From JAJXWB01 sp037044955 (GTDB lineage Bacteria; Pseudomonadota; Alphaproteobacteria; Rhizobiales; Beijerinckiaceae): 64,000 nucleotides of DNA. The notes below the pieces were generated by a model that saw only the letters and a program-made list of their open reading frames with translations, made no database searches and was not told where the DNA came from. The stretch spans positions 124,001-188,000 of the forward strand of contig JBAOHX010000005.1 of the NCBI GenBank assembly GCA_037044955.1. Direction: 5' to 3'. Position 1 is the stretch's first letter. Every line of letters starts with the position of its first letter. Positions 1 through 10,588 of this stretch are shown one piece after another. The position numbers were made by a program, and so were the translations under genes.

Positions 1-3000
1 GATGCGGGCGCCGCGATGGCGCGCGCGGAAACCTTCGGCCAGGCGGAGGCGCCGGCGCGTTCGAGCCATGCGGCGACGAGGCCCGGCTGATAGGCGAGCA
101 CGACGTCGCCGGCGCCGTCGAGCGTCAGGGTCGAGCCGCGCAACACACGGCCGGACTTCGACACGAATGTCGCGTCCGCGCCTTCGACGCGCAGCACGTC
201 GCCTTTCTGCGCCTCGACATGCAGCGCCGTCGAGCCGGCGGCGCCGAAGAAGCGCTTGGAAATGCGGTCGAGCGCGAGCGCATCCACCTTCGCCGGCGTC
301 GCGGCGATGCGGACCGGCTGCGCCTTGCCGGTGGGATTGACCAGCCAGATTTCGGACGCGCTCGACCCGACGGAGCGCGACAGCGGCGCGTTGGCGGCGT
401 AGAGCGCGAGCGCGTCGTTTTCGCCGGGCGCGGCAAAGGCCGCCGCGCCCTGGCCGAGATCGATATCGACCTTCTTGTCGCCGGCCGCGAGCGTCAGCGG
501 CTGCGCCGTCATGGGCGGCAGCAGCAACGCGGTTTCGCCCGTCGCCGCGCGCTTGGCGGCGAGCGTTACGTCGATCGATTCGAGATCGACGCGCAGCGCG
601 TCGCCGCCGCCCGCGTTCCACGCGCGCAACGGCTTTGCGCCCGCAAGCGCCGCGGCGACATTGTCGCCGACCGCCATGCCGCGGCCGGCGTCGAGGCCCG
701 GCTGGCCGAAGGCGGAGGCCGCGCGCCAGATGCGCGCCTTGCCGTCGGCCGGCTGCGGCGCGGGCAACAGCGCGCTTTCGCCGCCATCGAGCGCGAGCGC
801 GATTCTGTCGCCCTTCCACGCGAGCGTCGGCGCCTCGACATGATCGAGCGCCTCGTCGCGCGCGACGAGCCACAGGCGTTCGGACTGCGGCGCGAGCGCG
901 CCGGCGTCGGCGCGCGTCAGCGCATGGCCGTCCTGCGAGCCCGCATACAATCTGTCGCTCGTCGTCCTGAGATCGACGATGGCCGCGGATGCGGCGCGCG
1001 CAAGGCCGACGCGCGGTTTCTGGCCGACCGCGGCGAGGTCGAGCGGTTCGAGCGCGACGGAGGCGGCGTCCTGCGGATTGCGCGTCACGTTGCGCGCGAG
1101 AATGTCGACGGGGACGTTGGCGCCGTCGATCGACCAGACCGAGGCCCGCCATTGCGCCTTGTCGGCGCCGACGGGCCAGGCGACGAGCGGCGTCTGGCCG
1201 CGCTCGAAGCCGACGACGCGCCAGCTTCCATCGGCCTCGCGGCGCTCGACCGACAGCACGAGTTCGGAGGCCGCGCGCGCCGCCACCAGCGCGAGCGACC
1301 CGGCGGGCGCCTCAGGCAAAGCGAAGCGCGTGACATCGGCGCCCGCGACATTCGCCGCGCCGTCCGCCTTCAGCGCGGGCGCGTCCTTTTCGGCGGGCAG
1401 CGAGAGACGCACCTCGACGCTGTCGTCGCTCTTGTCCGCGCGCGTGTCGGAATCGTCGGATCGTTCGGCCGTCTCGTCAGCGCTCGAATCGGCCTTCATG
1501 GCGCTCAGCGTCAGCGCGTAGCGGCCCGCCGGCAGGCGGCGCGACATGGCGATGTTCCAGTCGTTCTGGCGGCCGGCGAGCCGCTCGACGATGGCGCCGT
1601 TGGCGTCGCGCAGCACGCCCTTGAGGTCCTTGCGGCCGAAGGAGACGAGATTGACGACGCTGTCCTGCGCGATGGCGAGATCGAGCGTCGCCGGCAGGTC
1701 GACGAAGCGCGAATCGTCGGGCTGCAATTCGGCGGATTTCAGAACCACCGTGTAGTCGAGCCGGTCGTCGCGGCCGATGGCGCGCGCTTCCATGCGATAG
1801 GCGCCGGCGCCGAGCTTGCCGGCGAAGGGCCGATCCTTCGTAACCTTGCCGACGCTTTCCTTTTCGCCGCGAATGATCTCGCCGATCATGCCGTCGGCAA
1901 TCGTCAGGTCGATCTTCGCCTCGCCCTTGAGCGCGAAGGTCCAGACGTCGGGCGCGCGCGGCGCATCCTTGGATGCGGGCTCGCGCCATTGCAGCTTGTG
2001 CTCGTCGTCGTAGCCGAGCTTGTGCGGCCCGTGGCCTTCGAGCGCCACGTCGGGCGTGATCGCCGTCAGGCGCGCGACCATGCGCGCGTCGACGTCGACC
2101 GGCGGCGTGACGAGGCGGTATTTGCCGGGCTCGAGCTTGATGTCGAGGCTTTTCAGCGGACCGGGCGCCGTGAGCGGCCAGCCGTCGGCGTCCTCGAGGC
2201 GCGCGGCGAGCGTGCGCCCGAGCGCATAGAGATCGAGCCGGTAATTTCCGGCTTCGCGAATGTCGATCGGCGTGATCGCGCCGCGCCCGTCCGACAGCGT
2301 CGCGCGCGCCGAACCGCCGACGCCGAGCACGCCGGTCGTCGTCATTTCGGCCGGCGTCGCGGCGAGACCGAGACGCCCGCTCGAACTCCTTCGCCGCGAC
2401 CGCGACACGGTAGGAGCCCGCGCGCAGATAGGTCTGCACGAGGCCGTTATGACCCGCGCCATTGTTCTCGGCCGAACCGAGGCGGGGCAGGAAATTCGTG
2501 CCGATGGTCAAACCCGTCTTCAGCCGGCCGAGCGTCTCGACGCGATAGAGGCCGCCTTCCCTGGCCTCGATGCGGAACTCGCGCCGCTGGCCCTCGGCGA
2601 GATCGAAATGCAGCGGCTCGCCGGCGGCGACGGTCTGCAAGGGTTGGCGCGGACGCACGGGTTGGGCGGGCGGCGGCGGCGGCGCCCATGCGATCTCGAG
2701 CGCGCGCGGCGCGACGGCGGCCGGAATGCGCAAGGTGAAGACGCGCGAGTCCTTTTCCGTCTTCTCGTCGGATATCGCGAAAGACACGTCCGCGCCGCGC
2801 TGGTCGCGCACGCGGATGGCGCCGCCGAGCGGCGCGCGCGCCTGCAGCGCGATATCGGCGGAGAGCGGCGGCGCAGCGGGCTGTGCGGCGGGCGGCGGCG
2901 CGATCTGGGCCTGTTGCGAACGTGGACCGGGTTGCCTCACGGCGGATTGCGTCGTCTGAGCGGTTTGCTGGCCGGAAGACGGCGCGCCCTGCGGCGCCGA

Positions 3001-5184
3001 TTGTTGCGCGGGCGTGCGAACGACGGCCGATTCGGTCGGCGGACGTCGCTCGCCCCGCTGCTGCGTCGCAGGCTTGATCTGTGGCGCGGCCGGCGCGCGG
3101 CGCGCGCCGGCGGCGCGCGGCGCCGGCAGGCCCTGATAGAGCCCGACCGGGCCCCTCGACAGATCGACGGGCGAGGCGACGGCGCGCATGCCGATCAGCA
3201 GGCCCGGCGCGCTATTGGCGATCGCCGCGTAGGACGCGCCGCGCTCGATGTTGTGCAGGCCGAGCGAGAGCGCCGTGCGCGGCGCGGCGCCCGCGGAAAT
3301 CTCGGGAACAAGTCCGGGCTGGCCGAGCGTGAGATCGAAGACGCCGCTCGCGCCGGCGGCGGGCGTGAGACGCAGCATATAGACGCCGGCGTCGAGGTCG
3401 TAGCGGCCGGGCGTGCGCCCGTCGGCGCGCGGCTGCGCGAAGCCGAACACGGGCTCGATCACGGCGCGCGCGGCAGGGCCCTGCATGCGGATGGCGAGGG
3501 GGCCGGGGCCGGTCGTCTCGAACAGGATCGTGCTCGGCCCGCGCAGGTTGAAACGACGCCGCCAGGCCTGGCCGGGCGCGATGCGCGGCGCGTCGGAAGC
3601 GACAAGGCGCGCCTTGTTCTGCTCGAAGCGCACGAGAATGGCGGTGGCGGGAATTTCATCGCCGCCTTCGCCCGCGACATCGACGATCACCTGCGTCGGG
3701 CCGCCGCCGGAAATGCGCAGGTCGCGCGTGTCGCGCAGCGCGCGCAGGCGCACGGCCTGGCCCTCGAGGCCGGAAATCTCGACGATCGCCGGCGCGCGAT
3801 CCTTGGCCGGCAGGGTCGCGACGACGAAGGGATCGCGGCTGTTCCTGGCGAGCGAGACATTGCGCCGCTCACCGCCGCGTTTCACCACCATGCGCACGGG
3901 CGCGGGATCGGCGATTTCGAGACGGAAGGTATCGAAATCGGCCGGCGCCTCGAAGCGCGCGCTGCCGAAGGCGCCGATCGCCGCTTCCGCGAGGCCCGCC
4001 GCGACGCTCTGGTTGGCGAGACGGCGGATCATGAAGGGCTTGTCGGGCGCGCCGTCGGCCCAGACCGCGCTCTCGCCGCCATAGGCGGTGGCCAGATAGC
4101 GGCCGGGCTCGATCCTGCCTTCGAGCCTGATGCGATTCATCGGATGGCCGGCTTTCACCTCGACGGTCGCTATGTCGGGCTGGAGATCGGCAAGCTCCTC
4201 GCCGTCGCGCCACAGACGGAAATCCTGCAAGGCGCGACCGAGCGCCTCGATCGCGACGCGGCCGCTGTTGTCGACATCGATCCAGAACGAGCGCTGCTGA
4301 AGATCGCCGAGATCGCCGGGCGTGAGCGGATCGGTCGCAAGCAGGGCCGGCGGCGCAGCGTCGCGGAAGGCTTCGGCTTTCAGCATCGCCGGCTTGGCCG
4401 CGCCTTTCGCGCCCGAGGTGCGCAGCTTGTAGACGCCCTTGTCGAGCAGAACGTCGAGACGACCGTCTTTCGCGCCGGCGGCGCCGGACGAATCGCCGGG
4501 GCCCGCCATCATGTCGACGAGCTGGATCGCCACGCCGCTCGCGCTTTCCGCGCGCAGCGAATAGCGGCCGGGGTTCGGGATCGTCACGAGCGCGCTGGCG
4601 TCGCGGTCCGCAGGAACGCTCTGCGGTTCGACGCGCGCGCCGGGCGCGGTTACGGACGTCGGCCGCGCAGGCTGCGCTGGCTGCTGCGCGGGGGCGGGCT
4701 GCTGTTGCGGCTGCGCCGCGGGCGCCGGTCGCGCCTGCGTCGCCTGGACAGGCTGCGGCGCCTGCTGTTGCGCGGGCTGCACGAGCGGCGGCTGGCGCGG
4801 GGCTGCGACCTGTTGCGCGCCGAGCGCCTTGCCGATTTCCGTCAGACGCGCCGAATAGGACGAGACGAGGCAATCCGCGACCTTGTCGCCGGCGCGCGCG
4901 CAATCGCGGTTGCGCGCGGAAATCCACTGGCGTTGCGCCTGCTTCAGGAGATCGAGCGCAGCGGCGTCGTCGCGCAGCACGTATTGCGCGCGGGCATAGG
5001 CGCCGGCGAGCGCATTGTCCTGCGCGCGCAGCGCCGTCGAGGCGCAGATCGCAGTCTCGATCGGCGGCGCGGCCTTGGAACAGTCGAAGGATTGGGCGAG
5101 GGCGGGGCTTGCGCTCAGGAGCAGCAGGGCCGGCAAGCGGCCGGCGACACGCGCGCGGGCGCGCGGGCCAAGAATCTCGACCAT
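1..5184 (-). pseudogene. Large secreted protein with N-terminal LprI-like domain and beta-sandwich repeats; partial, one frame break
   Basis: The start is ATG at 5184: a G-rich stretch lies just upstream and a signal peptide follows (basic stretch, hydrophobic LPALLLLSASPALA, cleavage near AQS). Residues about 34-120 have the Cys-containing pattern of the lysozyme-inhibitor LprI N-terminal domain (FDCSKA, ETAICAS, QWISARNRDC). A Pro/Gln-rich linker follows, then many repeats of the type GRYxLxxxxG, resembling bacterial pre-peptidase C-terminal (PPC) beta-sandwich modules, and a second low-complexity Pro/Gln stretch around 2880-3120. One extra base near 2370 breaks the frame. The correct frame then runs open to the left edge, with plausible sequence checked near 2300, 1540 and 30. 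More than 1,700 residues are present and the C-terminus is missing. Function unknown; an envelope or periplasmic role is inferred. Confidence 0.7.
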
Positions 5185-5340
5185 GAAACCCCCATGTCCG
5201 CGCGCGTTCTCGCCGCGTCGCGGTCTCGCATCCAGCTCACGCGACCATCGTGAGCCGGCTCGCAAGCTGACGCAAGGCGGATGGCGATTATGTGACGTTT
5301 CGCACGCTGCGGCGAAGTCGCCGCGCAGATCGTCAATGGC

Positions 5341-5862
5341 TCAGTGATTGTTTCCCTTGGCCGGGCCGTGATCGGAAAGCCTGTCCGAGAGGGCGAGCAC
5401 GAGGGCGGAGACGACGAAGGCGAGATGAATGCCGACCGACCACCAGAGATCGCGATCCGTCGCATTCTTCAGGTCCATGAAGGCGCGCAGCAACTGGATC
5501 GCGGAGATCGCCACGATCGACGACATCAGCTTGAGTTTGAGGCCGGAGAAGTCGATGTCGCCCATCCATTCCGGCCAGTTCTTGGGCTGGTCATTGTCGA
5601 CGGGCGAAACGAAATTCTCGTAGCCGGAAAAGATGACGAGCACGATCAGCGAGCCGACCAGGGTCATGTCGATCAGGGAGAGAATGTCGAGAATGACCGC
5701 GGCCTCGCTCGATTCGACGAGCGTCGCGACCATGTGCGCGGCGTGCTGCACGAGCTTGAACAGCAGCGCGAACAGGCTGGCGACGAGGCAGAAGTAGAAC
5801 GGCGCGAGGAGCCAGCGGCTCGAGAACAACCAGACCTGCAAGATGCGCGCGAACCTGTGCAT
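5341..5862 (-). CDS. YqhA-family (UPF0114/TIGR00645) inner-membrane protein
   Basis: This 173-residue protein starts at ATG 5862, which has GGGGAG eight bases upstream; the open frame extends further upstream but the added part is Arg/Ser-rich and non-protein-like. It carries three to four hydrophobic segments (residues about 13-38, 50-75, 110-130 and 140-160). The pattern FSSRWLLAPFYFCL near the N-terminus, DMTLVGSLIVLVIFSGYENF in the middle and DLWWSVGIHLAFVVSAL near the end is typical of the YqhA/UPF0114 family. The molecular function of the family is not established; membership of the inner membrane is clear. It lies upstream-adjacent to msrA on the same strand (about 60 bp downstream of it). 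Confidence 0.85.
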   Translation of the reverse strand: MHRFARILQVWLFSSRWLLAPFYFCLVASLFALLFKLVQHAAHMVATLVESSEAAVILDILSLIDMTLVGSLIVLVIFSGYENFVSPVDNDQPKNWPEWMGDIDFSGLKLKLMSSIVAISAIQLLRAFMDLKNATDRDLWWSVGIHLAFVVSALVLALSDRLSDHGPAKGNNH

Positions 5863-5923
5863 GCGAACTCCCCGCGCCAGAGATGCCACGGGGAGTTGTG
5901 CTTGGGCAAGCGGGCGCCGGAAA

Positions 5924-6583
5924 TCAGACGCGCGCTTCGCCGAAACCGACCGGACAGGAGACGCCGGCGCCGCCGAGGCCGCAATAGCCCGCCGGATTCT
6001 TGGCGAGATATTGCTGATGATAATCCTCGGCGAAATAGAACGGCGGCGCGGCCGCGATCTCGGTGGTGATCGAACCGAAATTGCGCGCCGCAAGCGCCGC
6101 GCCGAACATTTCTTCCGAGGCGCGGGCGGCGGCGAGATCCGCGTCGCTCTGGCAGTAGATGGCGGAGCGATATTGCGTGCCGATGTCATTGCCCTGACGC
6201 ATGCCCTGGGTCGGATCGTGATTTTCCCAGAAGGTCTTCAGCAGCAGCTCGTAGGAAATCCTGGCGGGGTCGTAGACGACCAGAACGACCTCGGTATGCG
6301 CGGTGAGGCCCGAGCAGACTTCCTCGTAGGTGGGGTTCGGCGTGTGGCCGCCGGCATAGCCGACCGCCGTGATCCATATGCCCTCGCCGAGCTGCCAGAA
6401 CTTGCGCTCGGCGCCCCAGAAGCAGCCCATGCCGAACACCGCCCGGCGCATGCCGTCGGGATAGGGGCCCTCGAGCGGACGGTCGAACACATAGTGGCGG
6501 GCGGCGGGATGGATGGGATCGGGACGGCCCGGCAGGGCCTGTGCGGCGCTCGGGAGAGCGACGCGCTTGCGCAGCATGAACAT
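5924..6583 (-). CDS. msrA: Peptide-methionine (S)-S-oxide reductase MsrA
   Basis: MsrA reduces the S-epimer of methionine sulfoxide in proteins and free methionine, with thioredoxin as reductant. The 219-residue protein has the family hallmark GCFWGAE with catalytic Cys54, then GYAGGHTPNPTYEEVCSG, and candidate recycling cysteines near the C-terminus at about 201 and 210 (GYCGL, SCPVG). The roughly 45-residue N-terminal extension before the catalytic motif matches the long MsrA form seen in many proteobacteria. The start is ATG 6583; a second in-frame Met is residue 3. It is likely a cytosolic repair enzyme, expressed singly or with the YqhA-family gene downstream. Confidence 0.95.
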   Translation of the reverse strand: MFMLRKRVALPSAAQALPGRPDPIHPAARHYVFDRPLEGPYPDGMRRAVFGMGCFWGAERKFWQLGEGIWITAVGYAGGHTPNPTYEEVCSGLTAHTEVVLVVYDPARISYELLLKTFWENHDPTQGMRQGNDIGTQYRSAIYCQSDADLAAARASEEMFGAALAARNFGSITTEIAAAPPFYFAEDYHQQYLAKNPAGYCGLGGAGVSCPVGFGEARV

Positions 6584-6666
6584 TCAGCGTCCTCCGTCCC
6601 CCACAAATTAGGCGATCGGCGCGCGCCCGCCAGCCGCCCTGCGATCACAATGGCGTCAGAGATGCT

Positions 6667-6990
6667 CTAACCACGGCTCGAATAGCCGATCCTGACGACC
6701 CGGCGGCGCGTGACGGCGAACAGCAGTCCGCCGAACGCGCCGGCGATGAGCCAGCCGGGGAGCGCGAGCAGCGTGGTCGTGACCGGTTTCCACGCGAAAT
6801 GGCCGAGGCGGCTCTCGATCGCGGCCTGCAGCAGCGGGAACTTCGACGGCGCCACCTGCTGGGCGATCTGGGCGAGCGGCGTCACGATCAGCGTATCGGA
6901 CGCAATGCTCTTCGTGCCGTCGACGACCAGCGCGGCGAAGGCCGCCGCCAGCAGCAGCAGGCCGAGAAAACGGGCGATCACGCGCAACAT
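6667..6990 (-). CDS. Small membrane protein, function unknown
   Basis: I do not recognise the family with certainty. From ATG 6990 the frame gives 107 residues with two hydrophobic segments: residues about 3-24 (ARFLGLLLLAAAFAALVVDG) and about 78-96 (LLALPGWLIAGAFGGLLF), separated by a soluble stretch of about 50 residues. The C-terminus is basic (TRRRVVRIGY). The frame is open further upstream to 7191, but that part overlaps the palindromic repeat at 7096-7189 and looks non-coding. It lies downstream of the thiamine-diphosphate enzyme gene and upstream of msrA on the same strand. Confidence 0.6.
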   Translation of the reverse strand: MLRVIARFLGLLLLAAAFAALVVDGTKSIASDTLIVTPLAQIAQQVAPSKFPLLQAAIESRLGHFAWKPVTTTLLALPGWLIAGAFGGLLFAVTRRRVVRIGYSSRG

Positions 6991-7095
6991 GCCGGGCCAG
7001 GCGTCCCCGATGGTTTCGAACGGCGCGAGCGATGCCACAGAAGCGCGCCCGCGCCAAGCGGCATGATTGTGGCGGGCGTGGTTGCAACGAGGGAT

Positions 7096-7189
7096 GTCAT
7101 CCCGGACGGCCGAAGGCCGATCCGGGACCCAGCGCGTAAACGGAATTGCCGGGTCCCGGATCGTCGGCTGCGCCGCCGTCCGGGATGAC
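7096..7189. repeat. Palindromic interspersed repeat overlapping the 3' end of the ThDP enzyme gene
   Basis: Two nested inverted repeats are visible. The outer arms are GTCATCCCGGACGGC at 7096-7110 and its exact complement at 7175-7189; the inner arms are GATCCGGGACCC at 7119-7130 and its complement at 7151-7162. Such short palindromes are common interspersed elements in alphaproteobacterial genomes. It is unusual in supplying the stop codon and last 30 or so codons of the gene to its right. It could also act as a transcription terminator for that gene. Confidence 0.75.
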
Positions 7190-8824
7190 AAACCACGTTA
7201 CGGCCGGGCGCGACCCATGTGCAGCAATCGGCCACGGGCTCGGCATTTCGCCGCAGGGCACGTGCACCAGCGCGGGCTTGCGCAGCGCGAAGGCCTTCTT
7301 CAGCGCGGCTTCCAGTTCGGCGGCGTCCCTGGCGCGGAAGGCGGCGGCGCCAAAGCTCTCGGCGAGCGCGCAGAAATCGGGATTCTTCAGGTCGCAGGCG
7401 ATGAAATGGCTGTCGAAGCGCTCCTTCTGCAGCAGTTTCACATTGCCGAAGGCGCCATTGTCGAAGACGACGACCACGACCGGCAGATTGTGCTGCACGG
7501 CGGTGGCCAGTTCCTGCACCTGATACATGAAGCCGCCGTCGCCCGCGATGGAGACGACTGCGCGGCCGGGCATGGCCGCCTGCGCGCCGAGCGCCGTGCC
7601 GTAGCCCCAGCCGAGATTGTCCTGATAGCCCGGCGAGAGAAACGTGCGCGGCGCGTAGGTCGGGAAGGCGAGACGGGCGGCAAAGCCGATCTGCGTGACC
7701 TCGTCGACGATAGATGCCGTCGTCCGGCAGGGCGCGGCGGATGGCGCGCACGAAGGAAAGCTGCGGCTCCAGCGCGGCGATCTTTTCGGCGAACCACGCG
7801 CGATGGCCGGCAAGCTCGTCGTCGCGGCTCTCGCGCTTGCCCATGTGTTTCGGCAGGCGCTCGAGCAGCGCGCGCACGCCTTCGGCGGCGTCGGCGACCA
7901 GCGCGGCCTCGGCGCGCGCGAAACGGTTGGGCTCGGTCGGATCGATGTCGATGCGGAGAATCTTGAGGTCCTTGTCGAGGCCCCATTCGTTCTGGCCGAT
8001 CAGCAGGCGCGTGCCGATGCCGAGCACGACATCGGCCTCCTTCCACAGGCGATGGCCGATCGGCATGGGAATGGACAGGCGGTGGCGGCCGTCGACCACG
8101 CCGCTGCCCGCGGCGATAGGCGACGACGGGCGCTTCGAGCAGTTCGGCAAGCGCCGTGACTTCCGCGCTGGCGTCGAGCGCGCCGCCGCCGACGACGATC
8201 AGCGGCTTTTTCGCGCCGCCGAGAATCCTGGCGAGTTTTTCGGCCGTGTCGGGGTCGACCGGCGGGCGCTGCGGCTGCGCCATGATCGCGGGCGCGACCG
8301 GCGTGCGCTTGCCCCAGACGTCCATGGCGCATTCCACCATCACCGGCCGCTGGCGGCCGGACAGCGCGGCGGACAAGGCGGTGGCCGCGGTCGGGGCCGC
8401 CTCGTGCGGCGCGTCGATGCGGGCGGCGAATTTCGTGATGTGGCGGGCAAGGCCGACCTGATCGGGGATTTCGTGCAGATGCGCCGAGGCCGCGGTCGAT
8501 GGTGTCGGCGGGAATCTGGCCGACGAGCGCCAGCACCGGCGCGTTCATGCCGTAGGCGGTCAGCATGGCCGCGCCCGTATTGAGGAAGCCCGGACCCGGC
8601 ACCACGGCGAAGGCTTGCGGCTTTCCGGTCGCCAGCGCCGCGCCCAGGGCCATGTAGGCGCCGCCCTGCTCGTGGCGGGCGTGCAGGAAGCGCAGGCGGT
8701 TGCGGTTCTGCCAGAAGGCGTCGAACAGCGGATCGTTATGGACGCCGGGCAGGCCGTAGATCGTGTCCAGCCCGTTGGCGATCAGGGTTTCGACGAGCGC
8801 GTCGGCGGCGCGGTGCTGTTCCAT
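7097..8824 (-). pseudogene. Thiamine-diphosphate-dependent enzyme, acetolactate synthase/benzoylformate decarboxylase-like; three frame breaks
   Basis: The family performs ThDP-dependent cleavage or ligation of 2-oxo acids; the substrate here cannot be assigned. From ATG 8824 the order is an N-terminal Pyr domain (YGLPGVHNDPLFDAF, then RHEQGGAYMALGAALATG with the catalytic-type Glu), a central domain (KKPLIVVGGGALDAS), and a C-terminal PP domain with GDGGFMYQVQELATAVQHN, the ThDP/Mg binding motif. Reading the full protein requires removing one base at each of about 8482, 8106 and 7712; the corrected frame encodes about 574 residues. Each junction restores family-like sequence (for example GHLHEIPDQ at the first). 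The last roughly 30 codons lie in a palindromic repeat. A perfect AT-rich palindrome sits just upstream of the start. Confidence 0.8.
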
Positions 8825-8845
8825 GACATTCTCCGGGCGATTTAT

Positions 8846-8857
8846 TTAACATGTTAA
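8846..8857. promoter_or_regulatory. Perfect palindrome, candidate operator of the ThDP enzyme gene
   Basis: TTAACATGTTAA is a perfect 12-bp palindrome within an AT-rich island (about 8841-8862) in very GC-rich surroundings. It lies 22 bp upstream of the ATG at 8824, in the promoter region of that gene. The size and symmetry fit an operator for a dimeric repressor such as a MarR- or TetR-type protein. No regulator gene adjoins, so the binding protein is not known. Confidence 0.45.
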
Positions 8858-8893
8858 TTTACTAGGCGGCGATTGCAAGCGGGAACCGCGAGC

Positions 8894-9625
8894 CTATCTG
8901 GCGACCACGGCTTCCAGAAAGGCGGCGAGATCGTCGGTGACGAAATCGATGTGCGCCTCGGCTCCCGTCGCGATCTCCCATTTCTCGCGTTCGACCTGTT
9001 CTTCCGCGCGCGGCGTCACCAGCGTCGTCACCATGCCGCGGGCGTGCGGCACTTCGAGATTGTGCGCTATGTCCTCGAACATCGCCGCTTCCCTGGGATC
9101 GACGCCGTGGCGCTCGAAGAAGCGGTCGTAGGTTTCCGCATAGGGTTTCGGCATGAGGTCGGCGGCGACGATGTCGAACACGTCCTCGAACAGATCGTGG
9201 ATGCCGAGTTTCTCCGCCGTGCGGATGGCGTGTTCGCGCGAACCGTTGGTGAGGATGAGCTTGCGGCCGGGCAGCGCCGCTATGCCCTGCGCCAGCGAAT
9301 GGTCGGGCTTCAGCGAGGACCGGTCGATGTCGTGCACGAAGGCGAGAAACTCCTCCGCCGTCACGTCGTGCTCGCTCATCAGGCCGCGCAGCGTCGTGCC
9401 GTAGCGCTGGTAGTAATATTTCTGCAGCGCGCGCGACGACATGCCGTCGAGGCCGAACAATTGCGCCATGAACAGCGTGATGCGCTGGTCGATCCTCGGC
9501 CAGAGATCGGAGCCGGCCGGATAGAGCGTGTTGTCGAGATCGAACACCCATGCGCGCACGTGGCGAAAACGCCGCGCGATGTCGCGCGGCAGTTTCGGGG
9601 CGTTGACGTCGAGTTTCTGCTTCAC
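8894..9625 (-). CDS. HAD-superfamily hydrolase, pyrimidine 5'-nucleotidase type
   Basis: The 243-residue protein contains the HAD motif I DLDNT at residues 29-33 in the context AWVFDLDNTLYP, motif II ILTNGS, and a late acidic motif (AMFEDIAHNLEVPHARGM), as in bacterial and yeast SDT1-like pyrimidine 5'-nucleotidases. It probably dephosphorylates a nucleotide or other small phosphate ester in the cytosol. The chosen start is GTG 9625, which overlaps the TGA of argB as GTGA, suggesting translational coupling; a GTG/ATG slightly downstream is possible. The argB-HAD neighbourhood is usual in Hyphomicrobiales. Confidence 0.8.
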   Translation of the reverse strand: MKQKLDVNAPKLPRDIARRFRHVRAWVFDLDNTLYPAGSDLWPRIDQRITLFMAQLFGLDGMSSRALQKYYYQRYGTTLRGLMSEHDVTAEEFLAFVHDIDRSSLKPDHSLAQGIAALPGRKLILTNGSREHAIRTAEKLGIHDLFEDVFDIVAADLMPKPYAETYDRFFERHGVDPREAAMFEDIAHNLEVPHARGMVTTLVTPRAEEQVEREKWEIATGAEAHIDFVTDDLAAFLEAVVAR

Positions 9626-10523
9626 CTTGTAATCAGGGTTCCCGCGCCGTGGTCGGTCAGCAATTCGACGAGCACGGCGTGCTCCATCTTGCCGTCGACG
9701 ATGACGACGCCCTCCACGCCCTGCTCGATCGCATAGATGCAGGTCTCCACCTTCGGGATCATGCCGCCGGTGATCGTGCCGTCGGCGATGAGCGACGGGA
9801 ATGTCGGAGACCTTCAGCTCCTTGATCAGCTTCTTGTTCTTGTCGAGCACGCCCGGCACGTCGGTGAGGAAGATGAGGCGCTTGGCGCCCAAGCGCGCCC
9901 GCTATGGCGCCGGCGAACGTGTCGGCGTTGATGTTGTAGGTCTCGCCGTCCGCGCCCTGCGCCACGGGGGCGAGCACGGGAATGAGCTCGCGGCCGAGCA
10001 CCTGGTCGAGCACGGTCGTGTCGACCTTGGAGGGCTCGCCGACGAAGCCGAGGTCGACGACCTTCTCGATGTTGGAATCGGCGTCGTAGACGGTGCGCGC
10101 GACCTTGGTCGCCGTCACCATGTTGCCGTCCTTGCCGCAGAGCCCGATGGCGCGGCCGCCCTCGGCGTTGATGAAGCCGACGATCTGCTTGTTGATCGAA
10201 CCGGCCAGCACCATTTCGACGATCTCGACCGTCGCCTTGTCGGTGATGCGCAGGCCGGCCGCGAATTCCGACTTGATGCCGAGCTTGTTGAGCATGGCGC
10301 CGATCTGCGGGCCGCCGCCGTGCACGACCACCGGGTTCACGCCGGACTGTTCGAGCAGCACCATGTCGCGGGCGAAGTCGCGCGCGACCCTGTCGTCGCC
10401 CATGGCGTGGCCGCCGTATTTCACCACCACCACCGCATCGTCGTAGCGCAGCATGTGCGGCAGGGCGCGCACCAGCGTCTGCGCCGTGGCGTGGGCTGCG
10501 TCGTACTGGTTCTTGTCGGTCAT
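9622..10523 (-). pseudogene. argB: Acetylglutamate kinase ArgB, two frame breaks as sequenced
   Basis: ArgB phosphorylates N-acetyl-L-glutamate in the second step of arginine synthesis. From ATG 10523 the protein has VVVKYGGHAMGD, VVVHGGGPQIGAML, the long effector/substrate region and, after correction, FLTDVPGV and GGMIPKVETC. Two single extra bases, near 9890 and near 9796, break the frame; removing both gives about 299 residues, the normal length for the family. The gene is single-copy in this window and normally needed for prototrophy, so sequence error is more likely than decay. The TGA at 9622-9624 overlaps the GTG start of the HAD gene. Confidence 0.9.
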
Positions 10524-10588
10524 GGCGGCGTCCGTTGGGTGGGGCGACTTATCTAGCGGCGGGGCGCCATTTTCTCAATGCAAGAGAA

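Noticed and set aside
219..5253. Two very long plus-strand open frames (219-2738 and 2260-5253)
   Set aside because: They are Arg/Gly/Ala-rich antisense frames of the large LprI-type gene, a usual effect of high GC; no domain or start signal supports them.
9796..9890. Programmed frameshifting in argB
   Set aside because: No slippery heptamer or pseudoknot is visible, and two shifts of the same sign in a normal metabolic gene are better explained by sequence error.
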